Shown here: positions 23,987 through 31,612 of the stretch, piece after piece | Numbering within the stretch: position 1 is the first letter of the stretch | Layout: the number at the start of each line of letters is the position of its first letter | NCBI GenBank assembly: GCA_016717205.1 | Contig: JADKGC010000001.1 | Coordinates: forward strand, 868,001-932,000 | DNA length: 64,000 nt | Direction of reading: 5' to 3' | Source of the DNA: Candidatus Flexifilum breve | Lineage (GTDB): Bacteria; Chloroflexota; Anaerolineae; Aggregatilineales; Phototrophicaceae | The notes under the pieces: model-generated | Told to the model about the DNA's origin: nothing | The model's input: the letters and a program-made list of their open reading frames with translations, nothing else | Database searches by the model: none | Made by a program: the position numbers and the translations under genes

Positions 23987-24855
23987 TTACGCGCTTTTCT
24001 CGCCCGCGCCGCGCGCACGCGGCTGCTCAGGCTCCGGGTGAAGTCGCGCGCCCGCTGGATCAGCGAGCGATTCTGCGTATATTCCGGTCCGTAGAAGGCG
24101 TTGAGGATGGTGCGCAGGCGTTTGGGGTCGAGCCGCGGGATCATGCGCCCGCCGTTGGTGATCGAAATGCGCCCGGTCTCCTCGCTCACGACCACGCACA
24201 CCGCGTCGCTGACTTCGCTCATGCCGATGGCCGCGCGGTGGCGCGTGCCGAGCTTCGGCGTGCCGAGCTTGCGACCGGAGGACAGCGGCAGCACCGACGC
24301 CGCCGAGGCGATGCGCCCCGTCCCGTCGATGATGACCGCGCCGTCGTGCAGTTCGGTTTTCGGCCAGAAGATCGTGAGGAGAATCTGCGGCGTGACTTCG
24401 CAGTCCATGAGCACGCCCGTGCGGATGTATTCGTTCAAGCTGATGCTGCGTTCGAGCACGATCAGCGCGCCATGCCGCCGATCCGAGAGTTTTTCCGCTG
24501 CCTGGCACACCTCTTCGATGATGCGGGCGCGGAGCGTTTCGTGCGGGGCGCGGTTGAACAGGAAGCCCGCCCGCCCCACGCGCTGGAACAACTGCCGCAG
24601 TTCCGGCTGGAAGATCACGGGGATGGCGATCAAGAGCGCGGTCAGGCCGTTTTCCAGCAGCCAGCGCAGCGCGCGGAAGTCGAACGCGTTGGAGATCAGC
24701 GCCGCCACAGCTAACACGAGGATCACGCCGCGCACCAGTGCAATCGACTGGGTGCCGCGGATGAAAAAGCTGATCCCGAAAAACACCAACGCCACCAGCA
24801 GAATATCCGCGATGGCACTGGGGGTTAGGCTGTTGAGCGCCCAGATCAGTTCCAC
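23950..24855 (-). CDS. cdaA: Diadenylate cyclase CdaA (c-di-AMP synthase)
   Basis: 301 residues: three N-terminal membrane helices (about 15-95), then the DAC domain with the DGA motif (LHDGAVIIDGTGRI) and the RHR motif (TRHRAAIGMSEVSDAVCVVV). It condenses two ATP to c-di-AMP, a messenger for potassium, osmotic and wall homeostasis. The C-terminal extension after the DAC core is basic (RVRAARARKARKWRNEIS) and overlaps the start of the YbbR gene. Upstream the TPR gene ends 1 bp away, so the three genes probably form one operon. Confidence 0.9.
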   Translation of the reverse strand: MELIWALNSLTPSAIADILLVALVFFGISFFIRGTQSIALVRGVILVLAVAALISNAFDFRALRWLLENGLTALLIAIPVIFQPELRQLFQRVGRAGFLFNRAPHETLRARIIEEVCQAAEKLSDRRHGALIVLERSISLNEYIRTGVLMDCEVTPQILLTIFWPKTELHDGAVIIDGTGRIASAASVLPLSSGRKLGTPKLGTRHRAAIGMSEVSDAVCVVVSEETGRISITNGGRMIPRLDPKRLRTILNAFYGPEYTQNRSLIQRARDFTRSLSSRVRAARARKARKWRNEISRCDGW

Positions 24856-24856
24856 G

Positions 24857-27091
24857 TCAGCCGCCTAATTGCGCCAGCAGCTTCTGATAGTCCTCGATAC
24901 CATCAGGTTTGAGCGCAATGATCTGGCGGATGGTATTGGCTGCATCTTTGTGCAGCCCGGCTTCGAGCTGCAAGCCGCCGAGCGCGTCCAACTGGACAAT
25001 CGCGTCGCGCTGCCGCCCCAACTGGCGGTAGATCGCCGCGAGGCGCGAGCGCAAGCCGGTGTCATCCTGGTACAGCGCGACCAGCTCTTCGAGCGTCTGC
25101 GTGATGCGGTTGATCTGCTTATTCTTGGCGTACAGCCCGAGCAGCTTGTCCAGCCGCCGGATCGCTTCAAGCTGGTTGCCTTGGCGATAGTTGATGTCCA
25201 CGAGCATGCGGTGCGCGCGCTCGTCGTCCGGGTCAAGCTGGATGATCTCTTCGTAGGTCTTCTGCGCCTTACGGATGTCGAGGCGCATCTGGTCGATGTC
25301 GGCGATGCGGTGCTTGATGCGCACCAGTTTGCTCGGGCTGGCGCTCACCCGCTGGCCGATGCGTTCCGCCAGCACGTAGGTTTCACGCGACAGATCGAAG
25401 TTGCCGAGCTGGTGGTGCGTATCCGCGAGATCGATGTACTGGTCGAGCGCGTCGTCCCACTGCTCTTCGCTCTCCAGCAGTTCGATCAGGCTTTCGCGCA
25501 CGCCCACATCCAGCGGCGCCATCTCCAGCACCGTCGTGAGGATATCGCGGGCGCGGTCGTTTTCGGCGCGCGAGAGGTAGGTGCGCGCGATCACGTTGTA
25601 TTTGGTGATCGCGTTGCGGATGCGCCCTTCCTTCATCATGACTTCCGCCATGCGCGTGTGCAGCGGCAGGTAGGTCGGCGCGAACTCGACGGCGCGGTGC
25701 GCTTCATCCATCGCCAGCGTGAACAGGCCGCGGCGGATACAGCGATCAATGGTGGCAATTGACTGCGCGAGGCGGTCACCTTCGGGCGCGGTCAGGAAGT
25801 CGATGACGCCGCGTTCGCCCTGCTCGCGGAGCGTTTCTTCGAGCTGGCGGCGGGTATCCCCCAGACGAATCTTCCAGTCTTTGCCTTCCAGCATCATCAT
25901 CAGGCGCTTGTTGATCGCCTGAATGCCCTGTTCGGTGACTTTCTCGAACATGCCGCCGAGCTTGGTATAAATCGAGTTGAGCATGGCCTGCTCATCGTCA
26001 TCGACCGCCAACTGCGTGTCGACCATTTGCAGGCACTGGAGCAGATAGCGCGTCGCCTGACGCTGCTTGTTCGTCTTGAAGTACGCCTGCCCGATGCCGT
26101 GGAACGCGCCCGCGGCCATCTGCGGGTGGTTGGTCACATCATTGAGCGGCTTGATCGCTTCATCGGCGCGATCTTTGAGCAGCAGCAGCCCGCCGAGGCT
26201 CATCTTGATCGCCGGGTGGCGGAAGCGGCCGTCAGCGCGCGTGTAGGCGGCAATCGCTTCCGCTTGACTGCCCTGCCGATGGGCTTCCATCGCTTGCAGC
26301 GCGTCAGCGGCAACCGCCATCGCTTCGCCTTCCATGACCGCCGCGGCCAGCATGCCGAGCGCGTAGGACATCGCTTCGCCGAGCGGGCCGAGCGGATCAG
26401 CATCCGCGACGACACGCACATCTGATTTTCGCTCTTTGTCAAAGCGATCCGTCTGCACCTGCCCATCAACCGAACCATCATCCGAGGGCGGCAGAATCTC
26501 GCGCCCGGATTCGAGCGCGCGGATCGTATTGAGCACCTGCGGGCTGTTCTTATCGAGCCGCAGCGCGCGCTGCGCCGCCTTGAGCGCGGTATCGGTGTTG
26601 TTGATGCGCCGGTAGTTGAACGCCAACGTCAGATATTCGCGGATGGCCTTATTTTTATCGCCGATCCGTTCATAGGCTTGCGCGAGCTTGGCATGAATCG
26701 GGATCAAGCCGGGGGTCAGGCGGGTCGCCCGCTCCCAGTTGCCAATCGCCTTGTCGAGATCACGCTGCCCCAGATAAATCTCGGACACGTTGACGTACTG
26801 CTGTGCCGCCTCGCGCAAGCGCCCCAAGCGTTCCAGCACATCGGCGCTCTTTTCGAGCGGGATCGGGTCATCGGGCGCAAGCTGATGCGCGCGCGTATAC
26901 ACTTTGAGCGCATCCTCCAGACGTCCCAATTCCAGCAGCCCCAGGCCGAGGTGGATGTGCGCTTCAGGGTCTTCCGGGAATTCCTGAATGGCCTTCCCAT
27001 ACGATGCAACGGCCAATGCCCATTCCTGATCCCAGGCGGCATTGTGGCCTGCATTCATCGCTTGCTCGTAGGCTTCACGATTTCCGGGCAT
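24857..27091 (-). CDS. Large tetratricopeptide-repeat protein
   Basis: 744 residues, almost all TPR-like helix pairs: clear repeats at 10-45, 48-80 (PEAHIHLGLGLLELGRLEDA), 85-180, then about 250-740 (for example PTYLPLHTRMAEVMMKEGRI). Residues 190-235 are a charged, low-complexity break. No signal peptide, so probably cytosolic, acting as a scaffold. It precedes cdaA, 1 bp apart, and follows argF by 3 bp, suggesting co-transcription, but its partner cannot be told from sequence. Confidence 0.8.
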   Translation of the reverse strand: MPGNREAYEQAMNAGHNAAWDQEWALAVASYGKAIQEFPEDPEAHIHLGLGLLELGRLEDALKVYTRAHQLAPDDPIPLEKSADVLERLGRLREAAQQYVNVSEIYLGQRDLDKAIGNWERATRLTPGLIPIHAKLAQAYERIGDKNKAIREYLTLAFNYRRINNTDTALKAAQRALRLDKNSPQVLNTIRALESGREILPPSDDGSVDGQVQTDRFDKERKSDVRVVADADPLGPLGEAMSYALGMLAAAVMEGEAMAVAADALQAMEAHRQGSQAEAIAAYTRADGRFRHPAIKMSLGGLLLLKDRADEAIKPLNDVTNHPQMAAGAFHGIGQAYFKTNKQRQATRYLLQCLQMVDTQLAVDDDEQAMLNSIYTKLGGMFEKVTEQGIQAINKRLMMMLEGKDWKIRLGDTRRQLEETLREQGERGVIDFLTAPEGDRLAQSIATIDRCIRRGLFTLAMDEAHRAVEFAPTYLPLHTRMAEVMMKEGRIRNAITKYNVIARTYLSRAENDRARDILTTVLEMAPLDVGVRESLIELLESEEQWDDALDQYIDLADTHHQLGNFDLSRETYVLAERIGQRVSASPSKLVRIKHRIADIDQMRLDIRKAQKTYEEIIQLDPDDERAHRMLVDINYRQGNQLEAIRRLDKLLGLYAKNKQINRITQTLEELVALYQDDTGLRSRLAAIYRQLGRQRDAIVQLDALGGLQLEAGLHKDAANTIRQIIALKPDGIEDYQKLLAQLGG

Positions 27092-27094
27092 AGA

Positions 27095-28009
27095 TTAACT
27101 ACTCGCCAGAGTCACTAGAATCGCCTTTTGTGCGTGCAGACGATTTTCCGCCTGCGGGAAAACGGCCGAATGTGCCCCATCCGCGACCGCGTCGGTAATC
27201 TCTTGCCCACGGTGCGCGGGTAAACAGTGCATCACAATCGCGTTCGAAGACGCATACGTGAGCAGCTCGTCGTTCACCTGATACCCCTTGAACGCTTCGA
27301 CGCGCTTCGCCGTTTCGGCCTCCTGGCCCATACTCACCCATGTATCAGTATAGATCACGTCCGCATTCCGCACTGCTTCAATCGGGTCGCGCATCATGGT
27401 GATTTTGAAACTGGGACGGATGTTCGCTGCCATGTCGACGACATCTTCCGAGAATTCGTAGCCGGGCGGCGACGCGATGACATACTCCATGCCAAAGTGG
27501 GCCGCGCCCTGCATCAGCGATGAGGCGACATTGTTGCCATCGCCGACAAACGCCACTTTGAGGCCATCCGTCGTGCCAAAGTGCTCGCGAATAGTCAGAA
27601 TATCGGCCATCGCCTGGCACGGATGCGAGGCATCGCTCAGGCCATTGATAACCGGGATGCTCGACCACTTCGCCAATTCGACGACATGCGCGTGCGCAAA
27701 CACGCGCGCCATCACGAACTGCACATAACCCGACATCACGCGTGAGATATCGGCAATGCTTTCGCGCTTGCCCAACCCGATTTCATCCGGCCCAATGTAC
27801 AAGGCATGTCCACCGAGGTGCTGCATCGCCATTTCGAAAGAAACGCGCGTGCGCAGCGATGGTTTTTGAAAGATCATTCCAAGGGCTTTCCCGTGAAACA
27901 ACGGCTGGTTGCCGCCATTCCGCCATTCGGCTTTCAGGGATAGGGCGAGGTCGAGAATTTCCCGAAGGTCAGAACTTGACCAGTCACAGAGATCGATGAA
28001 ATGTCGCAT
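27095..28009 (-). CDS. argF: Ornithine carbamoyltransferase
   Basis: 304 residues from the ATG at 28009 (MRHFIDLCDW); a longer frame upstream runs through repeat sequence and is rejected. Carbamoyl-phosphate motif FQKPSLRTRVSFE (SLRTR instead of the usual STRTR), SHPCQAMADILT for the second substrate site, and the ornithine/transferase signature MHCLPAHRGQEITD. It makes citrulline from ornithine and carbamoyl phosphate in arginine synthesis. The SLRTR variant also occurs in acetylornithine carbamoyltransferases, but the HCLPAHRGQE box favours ornithine. Confidence 0.88.
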   Translation of the reverse strand: MRHFIDLCDWSSSDLREILDLALSLKAEWRNGGNQPLFHGKALGMIFQKPSLRTRVSFEMAMQHLGGHALYIGPDEIGLGKRESIADISRVMSGYVQFVMARVFAHAHVVELAKWSSIPVINGLSDASHPCQAMADILTIREHFGTTDGLKVAFVGDGNNVASSLMQGAAHFGMEYVIASPPGYEFSEDVVDMAANIRPSFKITMMRDPIEAVRNADVIYTDTWVSMGQEAETAKRVEAFKGYQVNDELLTYASSNAIVMHCLPAHRGQEITDAVADGAHSAVFPQAENRLHAQKAILVTLASS

Positions 28010-28535
28010 GCTGATTCGCTGGTGAAAAGCATAAAAGTCATAGGGCAAGTATATCACGCTTGCAGCATCGGGGAAACTAAAGGACTGAGGGCCGAAGGAC
28101 TGAGGACTAAGAAAAACAGTAGGACTCACTAACGACAAGTAGAAATAAAAGAGAAGCACCCGGTGTAATAGAGCGTGGAGCTAGCATTGGATTTTGGCAT
28201 AGGGACGAGGCGTCGCCGTTGATGCGTGGGACAGGGTCAATTCACTGTTTCTGGCCTTCCCCTTCCCCTGTCTAAACGGTTGAGGATTTTTACGATGGGA
28301 AACCGCGGTTTGTAGGGACGCGCAACGGCGCGTCCGTTTGGCTCCCAATCCGACGGACGCCCCATTGGGCGTCCCTACAATTCACTCGATTGTTAGATCT
28401 CCCTCAACTCCAAACAGAGAGGGGAAAATCGCAGGGTCGTGAAGTCCCTTCTTCCAAGGCCGAGTAGATCACGCTCTTCTACGAGCTACACAAGCGCTCC
28501 TGCACTTACTCAGTCCTCAGCCCTCAGTCCTGTCT
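28010..28535. repeat. Intergenic stretch with dispersed palindromic repeats
   Basis: No gene is seen. It holds a short 'GGACTGAG' repeat run near 28080-28135 with an inverted partner at 28505-28530, and two GGACGC-type palindromes (28316-28335 and 28355-28374). The outer sequences TTGTAGGGACGC (28310-28321) and GCGTCCCTACAA (28369-28380) form a perfect inverted repeat. Confidence 0.6.
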
Positions 28536-31367
28536 TTATTCCACATCGCGCCAGTTGACGCCGACCGAGGCGTTCGCTTTGAGCGGCGCGTCGAGTTCGA
28601 CGGCGTGCTCCATCACCTCGACCACCAGCGCCGACGTGCGTTCGACTTCATCTTCCGGCACTTCGAGCACGAGTTCGTCGTGCACCTGCAAGATCATGCG
28701 CCCGCGCAGCCCCTGCCCCACCAGTTCGCGCTGCAACTGGATCATCGCCAGTTTGATGATGTCGGCGGCGGTGCCCTGAATCGGCATGTTGATCGCTTCG
28801 CGCTCAGCGGCGGCACGTTCGTTGCCACCCGCCCGCAAACCGGGGAAGGTGCGGCGGCGACCATAGAGCGTCGCGAGGAAGCCCTGCTCCCGCGCCAGTT
28901 CGGTCGTACTGTCGATGTAGTGCTTGACACCGGGCAGTTGGCGGAAATACGTGTCGATGAATTCGCGCGCCTGCGCCAGCGGCATTTGACTGTCGCGCGC
29001 GAGGCGGAACGCGCCCATGCCGTACAGAATGCCGAAGTTGACGCGTTTGGCGAAGATGCGCTGCCCCTTATCGACCTTTTCCAGCGGCACGCCGTAGATC
29101 AGCGCGGCGGTGGCGGCGTGAATGTCCTGCCCTTCTTCGAAGGCACGCAGCAGCGTCGGTTCCTTGGTGACGTGCGCCATGATGCGCAGTTCGACCTGAC
29201 TGTAATCGACCGCCAGCAGGCGCGTCCCCGGCGCGGCGATGAACGCGCGGCGCACCTCGCGCCCTACTTCCGTGCGGTTGGGGATGTTCTGCAAGTTCGG
29301 GTTGCTGCTGCTCATGCGCCCGGTGCTCGCGCCGACCTGGTTGTACTGCGTGTGCAGTCGTCCGCTCGTCGGGTTGATCATCGCCGGGAACGCATCGACA
29401 TAGGTGCCTTTGAGCTTGCTCAATTCCCGGTATTCGAGGATTTTGTCAATGATCGGGTGGTCGCCGCGCATGTTGTCGAGCGTCGCCGCGTCGGTCGAAA
29501 AACCGTGGGTCGTCTTGCGTACGCCCTTCGGCGACAAGCCCAGTTTGCCGAACAAGACATCATTCAACTGCTTGGGGCTGTTGATATTGAAGCGTCCGTA
29601 GCCGCCCGACAGGTCGAACACCTCGTTTTCGATGGCGGTTAACTGCTCGGTGAGGCGCACGCTCAAATCGAGCAAATACGGCACGTCGATGACCACGCCC
29701 GTTTGCTCGATGGCGGCGATCACCGGGACGAGCGGCATCTCGATGTGTTCCAGCACGTACGAGCGGGGGCGCAGTGGCACCTGCCACAGAGCATCGAATT
29801 CGGGATCGCCGGGTGCATTGGCGAGTTCAGGACGCAGCGTCTCCACCAAGCGATAGGTCATGGCAGCATCGTCACCCGCATACGGCGCGGCGCGCTCAAT
29901 GGCAACGCGATCCATGGTGAGCTGATTCTTGCCCGTACCGATCAACTCGTCAATCGTGGTCATGCTCAAGCCAAGCTTGCCTTTGACCAGCGCCTTCAAG
30001 CCGATCTGTTCGCGCGAATCGACCAACCACGCGGCGATCATCGAGTCGAAGGTGATCGGCGTCACCTCGATGCCATGCCGCTGGAGCACCACCAGATCAT
30101 AATCGGCGTTGTGCGCGTACTTGCCGATGTTGGGGTTGGTCAGCGCGGGACGCAGCGCTTCGATCACCGCAGCAAGCGGTAACTGTTCGCCGTGGTCATG
30201 CCCGACCGGGATGTAGTAACCCGTCTCACCATCGCAGGCCAGCGAAATGCCGACCAACTGCGCCAACAGCGAATCCGTCCCCGTTGTCTCCGTGTCGAAT
30301 GCAATCGCTTCCGCCGCGTTCAGCTTGGCCGCCAGATCAGCGAGCTGACTCGCCGTGGTGATAATCTCCGTCTTCGCCAGCGACTCAATCGGCGCATCGA
30401 CGGCAGTCTCCGCCCCGGTCAGCATATCGAACAGGCTCAGCTGCTCGTCTTTGGTGCGCTTGGTCTTGGGGGCTTCCGCCGCCCCATCCCGCGCGCGGAT
30501 GCGCCCCAACTGCGTGAACAGGCTCTTGAACTCGAAGTCTGTGAACAGCGCTTCGACCTTTGCGCGGTCGAAATCGTGAGAGACGCACAAGTTGAGATCG
30601 AGCGTGATCGGAATATCGCAGCGGATGGTCGCCAGCGTGTGACTCAGATAGGCCGAGTCGCGCCCGGCTTCCAGCTTTTTAGCGACCGCGCCCTTGATCA
30701 GCGCGATGTTCGCGTAAATGTTGTCGAGCGTGCCATAAGTCTGGATGAGGTCAGTGGCCGTCTTTTCGCCGACGCCCGCCACGCCGGGGATATTATCGGA
30801 TGCGTCCCCCACCAGCGCCTTATAGTCGATCAACTGCGGCGGCTCAAAGCCGAAGCGTTCACGGAAGCGCACGAGATCGTAGATTTCGACGGGCGCTTTC
30901 GGCTGCGAGGTCGAATAGCGCACGGTCACATGGTCGTTGATGAGCTGGAAGATGTCGCGGTCGCCCGTCACGATGCGCACGTCGACGCCCTGCGTCTCCG
31001 CCTGCCGCGACACCGTCCCGATGATATCGTCCGCTTCGGTGTTGGGCTGCGTCAGCACCGGGATGTTGAACGCTTCCACCAGCGTCTGGATCTGCCCGAT
31101 CTGCACACGGAGGTCGTCGGGCATGGCTTCACGCTGCGCCTTGTATTCCGGGTAGAGTTCCTCGCGTCCGCTCAAGCCCTCGTCAAAGGTCACCGCGATA
31201 TAAGCTGGCTGATCTTTTTCGAGGATATCCATGAGCGCCTTGGCAAACCCGTAAATCGCGCTGGTCGGTTTCCCGCCGCTGGTGCTGAACGAACTGACCT
31301 TACCCATCGCAAAATAGTGGCGGTACGCCAGCGCGTGACCGTCCAGAATGTAAAACATCGGAGCCAT
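28536..31367 (-). CDS. polA: DNA polymerase I
   Basis: 943 residues from the ATG at 31367 (MAPMFYILDG). N-terminal 5' nuclease domain (1-300; AVTFDEGLSGREE, VTGDRDIFQL). The 3'-5' exonuclease keeps its catalytic acids (IAFDTETTG, KYAHNADYDLVVL, GDDAAMTYRL), so proofreading should work, unlike many Thermus or Bacillus relatives. The polymerase domain has motif A (LLAVDYSQVELRIMAH), motif B (AKRVNFGILYGMGAF) and motif C (LQVHDELVLEVPE). Role: Okazaki-fragment processing and repair. Preceded by a repeat-rich gap. Confidence 0.96.
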   Translation of the reverse strand: MAPMFYILDGHALAYRHYFAMGKVSSFSTSGGKPTSAIYGFAKALMDILEKDQPAYIAVTFDEGLSGREELYPEYKAQREAMPDDLRVQIGQIQTLVEAFNIPVLTQPNTEADDIIGTVSRQAETQGVDVRIVTGDRDIFQLINDHVTVRYSTSQPKAPVEIYDLVRFRERFGFEPPQLIDYKALVGDASDNIPGVAGVGEKTATDLIQTYGTLDNIYANIALIKGAVAKKLEAGRDSAYLSHTLATIRCDIPITLDLNLCVSHDFDRAKVEALFTDFEFKSLFTQLGRIRARDGAAEAPKTKRTKDEQLSLFDMLTGAETAVDAPIESLAKTEIITTASQLADLAAKLNAAEAIAFDTETTGTDSLLAQLVGISLACDGETGYYIPVGHDHGEQLPLAAVIEALRPALTNPNIGKYAHNADYDLVVLQRHGIEVTPITFDSMIAAWLVDSREQIGLKALVKGKLGLSMTTIDELIGTGKNQLTMDRVAIERAAPYAGDDAAMTYRLVETLRPELANAPGDPEFDALWQVPLRPRSYVLEHIEMPLVPVIAAIEQTGVVIDVPYLLDLSVRLTEQLTAIENEVFDLSGGYGRFNINSPKQLNDVLFGKLGLSPKGVRKTTHGFSTDAATLDNMRGDHPIIDKILEYRELSKLKGTYVDAFPAMINPTSGRLHTQYNQVGASTGRMSSSNPNLQNIPNRTEVGREVRRAFIAAPGTRLLAVDYSQVELRIMAHVTKEPTLLRAFEEGQDIHAATAALIYGVPLEKVDKGQRIFAKRVNFGILYGMGAFRLARDSQMPLAQAREFIDTYFRQLPGVKHYIDSTTELAREQGFLATLYGRRRTFPGLRAGGNERAAAEREAINMPIQGTAADIIKLAMIQLQRELVGQGLRGRMILQVHDELVLEVPEDEVERTSALVVEVMEHAVELDAPLKANASVGVNWRDVE

Positions 31368-31382
31368 AGGGCGATCCCTCAT

Positions 31383-31612
31383 ATGGGGCGAACGTTTGAG
31401 CTAAATTATACTTTCAAAGTGAACAGAAGCAAAAAAGTGATGAGTGATGAGTAATGAGTAAAGCACTGGACTCAGAGCGTATTTGCAGATCACCCCTCAC
31501 CCCATTGCCTACGCAAGCGAGGAGAGGGATCGGGGTGAGGTCAAGTCAAACAGCGGCAAGATTCACTTTGACAAACACGCTCTTCCTACTCATTACTCGT
31601 CACTCATTACGC
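31383..31612. repeat. Intergenic repeat block between polA and the receiver gene
   Basis: No gene is seen. Short 'GATGAGTAATGAGTA' units near 31440 have inverted partners near 31590-31610. A CCTCACCCC/GGGGTGAGG palindrome sits at 31495-31503/31532-31540. It belongs to the second dispersed palindrome family of the window. Confidence 0.5.

Noticed and set aside
30192..31454. 420-codon plus-strand ORF opposite polA
   Set aside because: Antisense shadow of the 5' nuclease and exonuclease domains of polA.
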